DNA of 64,000 bases from Paramoeba atlantica (taxonomy: Eukaryota; Discosea), in contig CDRNVI010000044.1 in NCBI GenBank assembly GCA_977017575.1, forward strand, positions 926,759 through 990,758. Direction: 5' to 3'. Both the position numbers and the translations under genes were made by a program. Within the stretch, counting starts at the first letter, position 1, and each line of letters starts with the position of its first letter. Below, one piece after another: positions 1 through 8,072 of the stretch. A model generated the notes under the pieces. It was not told where the DNA came from and made no database searches. It worked only from the letters and a program-made list of their open reading frames with translations.

Positions 1-2599
1 ATGCCCGTATCGTTTCTTCTTCGTTTGATTCACTCTCTTTTTGCTCTTCTTCAGAACCTTGTTCTTGCATCGGTGTATTGCTTTGTACATTCAACTCTGA
101 ATTCGTCGGCGTTGCATTGCTGTTTGCCTTCTCCGGCACAACGGCTTGCTTATCGGGGGGAGTGGGAAGATTCACAGCGCCGGGGCGTGCGGTGTGATGA
201 AAACGTGAGTTCCTATTGTATCGGTACCCTCTGGAGTAGTTCGGGTATCGATGGGTGGCGTATCCGTGATCCAACACGTTAAAGGGTTGATTTTCGAACA
301 TGGGGCCGGGAACCGAGGGGGGAAATGGTACTGATTGTCCCGAGGGGTAGGGGAAGGGTGTTCCATAATACACGGGGTTTGGGGTCATGTTGTGAAGAAC
401 CGGGTTGTGTGGGTCTCTGACATGTGCAGGGGGAAGCGGGTAGTTCGTGGCCCACGCAGGTCCATGGGGGTAAGTTTCATCTTGAGTTCCATAATAAATG
501 AATGGGGGAACTCCTGGGGTCACGGGTGGTTTGAACTCACCAGCGGGATGCCGTGGCGTCCAAGCGAAGCTGTTCAAATTGACTGCAGGCATGGTCCCCG
601 AATAGGAATTAAGAAAATTCTCCACAGGCAGAGCACGAGGAGGGTGAAGGTGCTTTGATTGGATGTTCCAAGGAGGTTCAAACATGGGCTGTGGAGGGGA
701 ATGAAGCCAGGTAGATGTGTCGCGCAAATTGGGCATAAAACTATGAGAATGTGCCGACAGAGGAGCCTGCATGGCGTGACTACTGTCTGTATTGATATTC
801 TTGTTTGTGGTTCGTGTAACAGGCGTTCTTGCCGCAATTCCCAATCTTGGCGCTTCACTGTTAGATACATCATGATCTCGAATGTTATAACCTATGCGCA
901 CGTCAGAAGGTGAATCAAGTGCGGGCGGATATCTCTGCGAGTTTTCACTTCCGAGATAGTTATTACCCTCCTCACAAATTATCGAGTTTTTGTCCAAAGG
1001 AGATGGTCCAATCATCGGTGGGGATGGACATAATATAGATGCGGGCACCTCTAAATCATCATTTGCTTCTGTACTTTTCGATCGGCTGTTTCGCACTCCT
1101 CGAATATCACAGGAATGAACCGATGCTTCGCGTAAACTCAGCAATTTCTGGCTGAAAATACAAGCATAAGCTGTGCACTTGAAAAACTTTAAAATGGGGC
1201 TTGAACAAATCTTCTGGGGCGTGCCGTTCGATACGCAGGGTGCAATGTTTCTATTATAAATATCGGTCCTTTCTTCATATACAGTGTCTCGCTGGACGAC
1301 AGGATTAAGCTGAACTGTAGCAACTTTTGAAAGTAATGATATTTTCTCGTCGGTATGCACTACATATTCCTGAAGAATTAGATCCAATACATGGGCCGCT
1401 CTTGATATCGCTTCCTGAATCCGGAGTGCGTGGCTCTTGTGGATGCCTCTTGCGAGATTACTTTCGGGTCGTAGAGGATCGGCAATATTTATCGGTCTTG
1501 AGTCAACTATTTCGAAGGAATAGTCAGGATTCGTACCGTCCGGGGCGACGTCTCTTTCGGCAACGTACGCTTCTAGAGGCGGCGCTGTTCCCGTGATACT
1601 TGGTAATTTTTCTGTGGTACTTGAATCTTCTTTGGAATTCTCTGGCAGCGAGTCCAACTCACGTGATGGAGAATTCGCTTCGTACGAGCACTGATGTGAT
1701 GACGAATTTATTGATGCCGGCTGAGTAGACGACAGCAACGGTATATTTTCGTCCAAGAAAGATGCGTAATGGCTCATAAAACTTAGAACATCGTTTCGAC
1801 TTATGATCTTTTTTTGAAATGCAGTTCCTAGGGTCTCTTGTTTTTCCGCCGAGGATTCTGCTGATTTTGAAATGCTACCGTACACTGTAACAATATGCGT
1901 AAGCAGCGAAAACTCCCTGAAGAAGGCAAAAAAATGAGATAGCAACTCCAGAGGTGTAAGCGTACGCAAGGGCACATGTTGAGATAAGGAGTTCAGAACG
2001 CAAAAAAGCATAACTGTTATGGCGTACGTGCCCAATAATCCGCCATTTGCCCCCAAAACTCTTGTCTCGTGATACGCCCAAGCTTTGATCAAAAGAATGC
2101 TGTGTTTGACTAAATTCGAAGGAAAAAGATCAATTTCTGTAACGTGATGCACCAACCTCGCGGTGACAATGCCGAAAACTTGATTAAAGGTGACGTCAAT
2201 ACAGATTTCGTTAATGTAACACTTCAGCAGTTTGACCTCAGCCTGGACGAATTCTACGGGTATCTGGGCTTCCTCAAGTGTACTGTACAAACTATGCATC
2301 AGTGCAACTACGTTCCTTGAAGGAGAACGAACTGTAATATCTACGTCGCCGTCGGGAAGATACGTACCATGATAAAATGATCCGAACAAGTGCACGCTCA
2401 CTTTCGATTTCTCAATACCAAGACGAACCGCACAGCGCTCAATACAATTTTCGATGAAGCTTAGAGCGGTCTTTCGCTTTTCTGTAGATGGAGCAGTGGG
2501 CTGCAAAAAGTTTTCAACAAAGCACGTGAGCTCATCGGAGGCCTCACCCCGAAATAAGGTGAAAAACGTTTGGCGGTCGCATAAAAGTTTGTTCCACAT
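1..2599 (-). CDS. Non-canonical poly(A) polymerase / nucleotidyltransferase, 3' end beyond window
   Basis: The minus frame from the ATG at 2599 stays open to the left edge (866 codons), with an in-frame TAA 36 bp upstream of that ATG. Residues 73-87 carry the polymerase-beta signature: GSFYHG, then LPDGDVD with Asp85 and Asp87; the third acidic residue is Asp135 (ICIDVTF). A central region around residues 165-200 (LIKAWAYHETRVLGANGG, then TYAITVML) matches the PAP/OAS1 substrate-binding domain of plant and amoebal nucleotidyltransferases of this type. The remaining ~600 residues are low in complexity, rich in Ser, Pro, Asn and Tyr, and look disordered. The family adds nucleotides to RNA 3' ends; the substrate cannot be told here. 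The stop codon is not in the window. Confidence 0.8.
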   Translation of the reverse strand, partial: MWNKLLCDRQTFFTLFRGEASDELTCFVENFLQPTAPSTEKRKTALSFIENCIERCAVRLGIEKSKVSVHLFGSFYHGTYLPDGDVDITVRSPSRNVVALMHSLYSTLEEAQIPVEFVQAEVKLLKCYINEICIDVTFNQVFGIVTARLVHHVTEIDLFPSNLVKHSILLIKAWAYHETRVLGANGGLLGTYAITVMLFCVLNSLSQHVPLRTLTPLELLSHFFAFFREFSLLTHIVTVYGSISKSAESSAEKQETLGTAFQKKIISRNDVLSFMSHYASFLDENIPLLSSTQPASINSSSHQCSYEANSPSRELDSLPENSKEDSSTTEKLPSITGTAPPLEAYVAERDVAPDGTNPDYSFEIVDSRPINIADPLRPESNLARGIHKSHALRIQEAISRAAHVLDLILQEYVVHTDEKISLLSKVATVQLNPVVQRDTVYEERTDIYNRNIAPCVSNGTPQKICSSPILKFFKCTAYACIFSQKLLSLREASVHSCDIRGVRNSRSKSTEANDDLEVPASILCPSPPMIGPSPLDKNSIICEEGNNYLGSENSQRYPPALDSPSDVRIGYNIRDHDVSNSEAPRLGIAARTPVTRTTNKNINTDSSHAMQAPLSAHSHSFMPNLRDTSTWLHSPPQPMFEPPWNIQSKHLHPPRALPVENFLNSYSGTMPAVNLNSFAWTPRHPAGEFKPPVTPGVPPFIYYGTQDETYPHGPAWATNYPLPPAHVRDPHNPVLHNMTPNPVYYGTPFPYPSGQSVPFPPSVPGPMFENQPFNVLDHGYATHRYPNYSRGYRYNRNSRFHHTARPGAVNLPTPPDKQAVVPEKANSNATPTNSELNVQSNTPMQEQGSEEEQKESESNEEETIRA

Positions 2600-2972
2600 T
2601 GCACGGATCTTAAAACGAAGGCATAGGGTTGTGTTGGATTATGAGTAGAAATCGGATGTACATGTAACTGTATGTTCGTGGAAAGTACATCCATTTTAGA
2701 CATGCATACATAAACATGAATTTAATGCGCGTTATACATGTATGCATGTAATATATTTACTATCCCCCCGATTCAATGGGGTTCCGAATTTGTGCAATAT
2801 TACACGCACACTATTGGCCTATATTGCAATTGCATGACTTTAAAAAGGCGAGCTTATTATAGTCTATAACAGTAGACTTATGGATGAAAACGGCCGGCTT
2901 AGAAAGGCTTGATACAGTCCGCGTTGTTGTCCAAAATATCTGTTACTGTACCTTATAGCCCGCTGCAAAACT
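2600..2972. other. Intergenic spacer with a solo transposon-end-like sequence
   Basis: 373 bp between two genes. Positions 2757-2801 read TACTATCCCCCC, then an AATGGGG stretch and TTCCGAATTT. This resembles the inverted-repeat end of the element at 33956-34279. A small palindrome of the TACATG/CATGTA type lies just before it (about 2735-2751). No matching second end was found nearby. No gene is seen. Confidence 0.4.
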
Positions 2973-3878
2973 TTAAGCAGACCAGAAAAGCTTTTGTTTC
3001 ATTTGTTTCCGCAACTGCACTGCATCCATACCATCCCGCCCGTGGCGACAACCCGTGCTATCCATGACGGCTACTACAATGGGAGGAAATGCATTGGCGC
3101 GCACAATCCCATCGGTCAAACGAAATTCCATCACAGAATACTCCAGCACTTTTTCTGGCTTCTGCTTTCCGTCCAAGTATTCCAACCCCTTTACGCAGTA
3201 CGTAATTTGTAGCCAATCTTCCTGAGGTAAACAACCATAAAACGAAGCAATCGGTGTGAATTCAATAACTTCAAGTGAGTATACATCAGAGGATATGTGG
3301 CTTGAGGCACCATTTTGCAGATCTTTGCTTTTCGACGACAAGTAGTTTCCAGGTACTTTATCTGTCATTGCCATGTGACGCCATTTTGACCCCATTTTTA
3401 CTTTCCGCAGTTCGGCGCTTCGCGTCTCTCTCAGACGCATGGCCTCCCCGGGTGTGGTAAACTGTCCCAAATTCATTAATTCCGCATCGTTTCGAGAGTG
3501 GCTGAGACGTTTGTATTGAAGATAACGATCTAATATGACCGTTTTGGTCAAATCCGGCCGACGGTCACGAAGACGTCGTAAAGACATCCACAAAGAAGCC
3601 CTGGCTTTTAAGCTCTGCCAAGAACCCCAACCCAGTGGTGCGATTGAGGTCTCCATGACGCAGTCTAGGGAGGTGTATGATTGAGTCGCAGCAGCCTTTT
3701 CGGAATCGAAATCGTAGGTCGTGGGGAAAATTTGATTTTGTTGTTCTGCATTTCGCAAACGACTATTTATGTTCCCATGTCGAATTGAGCTCAAGATCAC
3801 AGCGTCTTTGAGGTGCAAAATGCTTCCAAAGTTGTCAACTCTAAAGGCGGAAAGTTGATTTGTGATCAAACGTTTCAT
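2973..3878 (-). CDS. Unrecognised protein, possibly mitochondrial (Tim44/mL45-like)
   Basis: 301 residues from the first ATG (3878); the frame is open further upstream but without an ATG. The N-terminus (MKRLITNQLSAF...) is basic and hydroxylated with few acidic residues, as in a mitochondrial presequence. The C-terminal third has a segment (DWLQITYCVKGLEYL ... VLEYSVMEFRL) whose pattern resembles the Tim44-like/mL45 domain, in which a strand reading VLEYVVFE is common. That match is from memory and weak. Without a profile search this is best called a hypothetical protein, perhaps of the mitochondrial ribosome or import machinery. Confidence 0.55.
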   Translation of the reverse strand: MKRLITNQLSAFRVDNFGSILHLKDAVILSSIRHGNINSRLRNAEQQNQIFPTTYDFDSEKAAATQSYTSLDCVMETSIAPLGWGSWQSLKARASLWMSLRRLRDRRPDLTKTVILDRYLQYKRLSHSRNDAELMNLGQFTTPGEAMRLRETRSAELRKVKMGSKWRHMAMTDKVPGNYLSSKSKDLQNGASSHISSDVYSLEVIEFTPIASFYGCLPQEDWLQITYCVKGLEYLDGKQKPEKVLEYSVMEFRLTDGIVRANAFPPIVVAVMDSTGCRHGRDGMDAVQLRKQMKQKLFWSA

Positions 3879-4158
3879 TATTTTTTCACAAGCTAAGAAA
3901 TGATATTGAGAAAGCAAGTTATCCTTGGTACAGTGTGAAATTGTTCAATAATATTGAATATTAAAGGCCTTTGAAGTATGCCATTGTACGTTGTTTACGG
4001 GTCATTTCAAGTAAACGATACAGCATTTCTAATACGAATGGCAAGTATTTTTCATCTGAAGAATAGTGTTTCCGAAAAACAGACGCGGCTATTCTTATAT
4101 TTCTAGTATGAGCTACTATTCACACTTCACGTCTTAATGATATGATCTGTATTATTTT

Positions 4159-7100
4159 TTAACAGTTCAGCTCACGAATTTCGTTGTATTTAGAAGAGGT
4201 AGTTTCTTTCAGGCATGCATGAGCAGAGTGAATGAGTTTTAACGCACTGCGTTTTGTGAGATATTTAACTGCATTTGCTGAGCCATCTTTTCCTTTGAAA
4301 AGATTTGCGCTTGTTTCCTTTAATCGTTGAAGAAGTTTTTCTGGATCTGACTGTGCAAGTTGTTTTATGGTGCGGTATCCTGCCTGCCAAAGTAGCCGTG
4401 CGCGAGTCGCTTGTACTCCTTTGATAGCCATAAGTGGTAAAACATCCGGACGTACACCGTATCCAAGCCGCTTCACATATCCGGACAGAACAGACTCCAA
4501 GGCATACCATCCCATCGCTTGAGCAAAAGCGGTCATGCAAGTGCTGAAAAAAGATGCTGACTTCATCAGGTTTTGTATTTGGCCTGGTAGAATATTGTAG
4601 CGTTCCGCCACAGTATCTACCGGAACCTCGCGCAATAAATCGAAAAGTATGAGAGCACTCCAAAAGCGCCTGGTTGCGAAATGAGCACGTCGGGATGTGT
4701 GTGGACTTTTCCTATTTCCTTCTGTAGGGTTCTGAAGCGAATTATCTTCAACAACGTTCAAGCATATGCCTGAAGCCCGGAGTTGAATGAAATGCTCTGA
4801 AACACCAATAGATTCCGCAATGTTCATTTGCAAAGCCGATAAATGGCTTAATCGTCTTTGATACGTCGACCAGTGAGGCTCCAGCATATCGCGAATAGGG
4901 GTTAACATATACACAATGTGAAGATCATCTTCCATGATAAGTCCTTTCCGCTGCACATCTACAATCTCCGAGTGTATGAGTAAAGCATCAGGAATTGGCA
5001 AATTTGATCGAAATACACTTAAGCCAAGAGGTGAGAGTTCGTAGAATTCTGCTGATTTGCAATAAATCGAATTCCGACATTCGGAACGTTTAGTGAAGTA
5101 ATCTGGAGTCCCTGGTGCGCCACGCTCCGTAGAATACTTGTGAGAAAGTGTGCTAGCGTATTCTGTTGTCGTTCGTCCTCCTATCGCGACCTTATGAAAT
5201 AACTTGTTTTCTTCTAATAAGCGTAGCGCTTCTAACGTTTTGCGAGAAATTAGTAATTCATCTTCCTTCCAACACAATAATTGTTTAACGGATTCAAGCA
5301 TTCCATGACTGCTTTTAGCGATTCCGCAACCCACTATTTCTAACAAATAGCGGCTAAGTACGTATTCGAGTTGAATATCATAATTCTCATGTACGGCATC
5401 CCATTGGCATAATGTATTCTGTAACTTTCCTGTATCTGAGCATGATGATATTCCAGGACAACTTCTAATAGCACTGGTGACTGGCTCCGAAATTTCAGCA
5501 ACAAGGCTATGCACTCGATGAGCGTCCTTGGCGCTGTGAACGAGGTAAGACTCACCGTATGGATCCAGACCTGCTCTGCCTGCTCTCCCACACATTTGAA
5601 GGTATTGTGACTTCCGCAAAAAATTCTTTCCGATATACGGGCTGTGGAATACAACCCTTCTAACGGGCAGATTGACGCCCGCGGCAAGTGTAGATGTTGC
5701 ACACAATACGTAGATCCGTTTTGAACGGAAAGCGCTCTCTATAAATGTACGCTCGTCCGCCGTCAGACCTCCGTGATGGTATCCAACTCTAAAAGGGAGT
5801 AAGCGAACAAGTTTGTCGGCAAAGGCACTGTAGTTTTCTTTGGATTCTTGGGGAAGTGATAAGTCAAGCTCTTCATAAATGTTGCTTGCCTCTTTTTTAC
5901 GGCGGTTCCACAATTTCTTTGCTAAAAACGTCGCCATGCTTTCACACGATAACTTTGTAGCGCAAAATACTATGATCGCACTTTCAAGGAACAGTTCCTC
6001 GACCAAAGCAAGAACTTGCTCCCTCTCAGTTAAAGCATTTGATAGCGTAAGAGTTCGTACTGGTAAAGCATCGTTATTCTGAAACGTTGTATCCTCCAAA
6101 GATTTTGTCTCGTTGGTGTCTTCGAACATTTTTTCTTCACTGCCCAAGCTCTCCTGCTTCTGCATCTGAATATCAGCCCTACAATACCCCGCGTTTTTCA
6201 CAATTCCTCCTGAAACAGTGTACGACATTAACTTTACTGGTCTAAACAAATTCTTGTACTTGTGTGCAGAGATCCATGATGATAAATGTTCGAGATTGGG
6301 AACCGTCGCTGACATTCCAACAATCTGCACGTGGGGAGCTCCTGCCAATAATCTAGCTACAAAGCTTTCAAGCACTGCACCCCTTCCGTTACATTCACTT
6401 ACCATGTGAAGCTCATCAATTACTACAATGCCCAACTCATCAATACGATCAAGCTCATACAATGTATTGAGCATTCCGCTTGCTTTTTCTATGGTGCAAA
6501 CAAAAACTGAAGGAGCGGTTGGAGGTGGATAGCGTCCAGCAGCTCCCGCGTAGGCCTCGACCGAGATTGATGTCCCGTTCGCTACTATGGCTTCCTTCGT
6601 AAGTAGCGGATCACTATTAACACCTTTTTCATTATCCACTAAGCTTCTGAAAGATTCTACTCGTTCTTCAACCAGAGATACATAAGGTAGCACATACATT
6701 GCTAGGGAATTCACCTCTGCCACAGAGGTGTTCATTTTCTGCGAAGCACATTCATTGTACAGTTCTTGGGTGTGTGATTTAGCAATCTCGGAATGTCGCG
6801 GGCGAAGTAAGCGACGTAGAATAAGTATTTCACTTACTAACGTTTTACCACCGCTTGTAGGTAAACTGTAAACTAGATTTTTCTCTAGCCTTGTTGCCTC
6901 AAGCGTAAGTACTTCCTTCTGCCAATCATAGAGATTTGCAATACCACGATCTCTAATCCTCTGTTTTATATTTTCGGGCAGATAGGCAAACGGGTCTTGT
7001 GCTTCGTAAGAATTATAAGAATCCCAGGAATTATGACTTTTTAAGGTTCTTGGAAGGAGCGTCAAAGTACTATCACACGATGCAATGTTCTCTGAATCGT

Positions 7101-7299
7101 GTGTAATTGGTGTGTTTCCATCACCTCTGTGAACGTGGGCCTGAAATGCATTTCTAAGAGGATCCCCAACCGTAGTACAGGAGTTTTCAAGTGATTCAAT
7201 AATGTGATTATCAACATGCGAAATCGTCCTCGCACTTGAAATAGTAAGTGTTCGTGTACCGTACCCCGTACGCGCTTTAGCATCTTCTGCGCATTCCAT
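4159..7299 (-). CDS. HELQ: HELQ/POLQ-type superfamily 2 DNA helicase
   Basis: 1046 residues. Helicase motifs are clear: Walker A PTSGGKT (147-153), DELH box (295-298), motif III GMSAT (328-332), motif V region TSTLAAGVNLP (~536-545) and motif VI QMCGRAGRAG (568-577). The combination PTSGGKT, DELH and GRAGRAG is typical of the Hel308/HELQ/POLQ helicases, which unwind 3'-5' at stalled forks and in strand-break repair. The C-terminal part has a winged-helix/helical region and, around 960-1000, a helix-hairpin-helix-like stretch (LPLMAIKGVQATRARLL). No polymerase domain follows, so HELQ is the better name; a separately encoded POLQ partner is possible. The ~80 residues before the helicase core look disordered. 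Confidence 0.9.
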   Translation of the reverse strand: MECAEDAKARTGYGTRTLTISSARTISHVDNHIIESLENSCTTVGDPLRNAFQAHVHRGDGNTPITHDSENIASCDSTLTLLPRTLKSHNSWDSYNSYEAQDPFAYLPENIKQRIRDRGIANLYDWQKEVLTLEATRLEKNLVYSLPTSGGKTLVSEILILRRLLRPRHSEIAKSHTQELYNECASQKMNTSVAEVNSLAMYVLPYVSLVEERVESFRSLVDNEKGVNSDPLLTKEAIVANGTSISVEAYAGAAGRYPPPTAPSVFVCTIEKASGMLNTLYELDRIDELGIVVIDELHMVSECNGRGAVLESFVARLLAGAPHVQIVGMSATVPNLEHLSSWISAHKYKNLFRPVKLMSYTVSGGIVKNAGYCRADIQMQKQESLGSEEKMFEDTNETKSLEDTTFQNNDALPVRTLTLSNALTEREQVLALVEELFLESAIIVFCATKLSCESMATFLAKKLWNRRKKEASNIYEELDLSLPQESKENYSAFADKLVRLLPFRVGYHHGGLTADERTFIESAFRSKRIYVLCATSTLAAGVNLPVRRVVFHSPYIGKNFLRKSQYLQMCGRAGRAGLDPYGESYLVHSAKDAHRVHSLVAEISEPVTSAIRSCPGISSCSDTGKLQNTLCQWDAVHENYDIQLEYVLSRYLLEIVGCGIAKSSHGMLESVKQLLCWKEDELLISRKTLEALRLLEENKLFHKVAIGGRTTTEYASTLSHKYSTERGAPGTPDYFTKRSECRNSIYCKSAEFYELSPLGLSVFRSNLPIPDALLIHSEIVDVQRKGLIMEDDLHIVYMLTPIRDMLEPHWSTYQRRLSHLSALQMNIAESIGVSEHFIQLRASGICLNVVEDNSLQNPTEGNRKSPHTSRRAHFATRRFWSALILFDLLREVPVDTVAERYNILPGQIQNLMKSASFFSTCMTAFAQAMGWYALESVLSGYVKRLGYGVRPDVLPLMAIKGVQATRARLLWQAGYRTIKQLAQSDPEKLLQRLKETSANLFKGKDGSANAVKYLTKRSALKLIHSAHACLKETTSSKYNEIRELNC

Positions 7300-8072
7300 T
7301 TGAAAACAGACGCTCTGCTAACTAGGGACGTTCCGCAATGCACTAAACATTTGACATTTTTCAACTATAGTTGCGTAAGTCACGGCTACATACAATCACA
7401 TTCTAATTTGTTCAATCATATTCTAAGTAAACATTTCTAATCAGTATGAGTTGGTTTACGAACTTAGTAGTAATTTATTCAGTATTTATGAATCCCGATA
7501 CAATTCCAAAAATCTGAATCGGTGATTCGGTTGCATTTAACGAAGAACATGGTTAAAAACCTGCCTAACTTCTGCATAGTGTAGAGTAAAAGTCGCGTCG
7601 ATATTAGAATTTGCTGGTTATGCTGTTGCAAAATTTATTTTAGTATATTGTTTACTTTACTTCTCAAAATCTGCTCTAATTTTTAGTATTTTAATGTTCG
7701 AAGTAACACCTCTCGATCGACCTAATCGTTCTCACGTGAAAGTTTTTTCCAAGCTTAAAATTGACAGCTATTACGAGAACTGAATAGTAAAAGGTATTTT
7801 TTTGAAGTAAATTGCTCTAAAAAATTGTTCCATGTACAAGCATACTAATTCTGCAGCCCAAAGGTTACAAAAATAGACTATATTCTCAGGGTAAACAGTT
7901 ATGTAAAGGTAATGACAATGTGTAGATTTTAATAACAATACACGTGTATCGGTAAATCTATGCAGCCTATAATCATAGGTTAGAGTAAATAATATGTAGA
8001 ATGAAGAGAGCAATTAGCCCAAACGAAACCTTTCTTACCAGGCAATGTCGAAGACTCATAAAGTAGAGCTAT
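7300..8072. other. AT-rich intergenic spacer
   Basis: 773 bp between the PPDK stop and the helicase start, so it must hold the PPDK 3' UTR and the helicase leader. It is AT-rich, with many short A and T runs. An 80-codon minus frame at 7771-8013 has no recognisable feature and is treated as chance. I see no RNA gene, repeat or element. Confidence 0.5.

Noticed and set aside
3879-3917. N-terminal extension of the 2973-3878 gene
   Set aside because: The upstream part has only a TTG as start; the first ATG at 3878 also gives a presequence-like N-terminus. The same reasoning set the starts at 13983, 20458, 27651, 43367, 57103 and 59769.
7771-8013. 80-codon minus frame after PPDK
   Set aside because: Non-ATG start and hydrophobic/Tyr-rich chance composition in an AT-rich 3' region.
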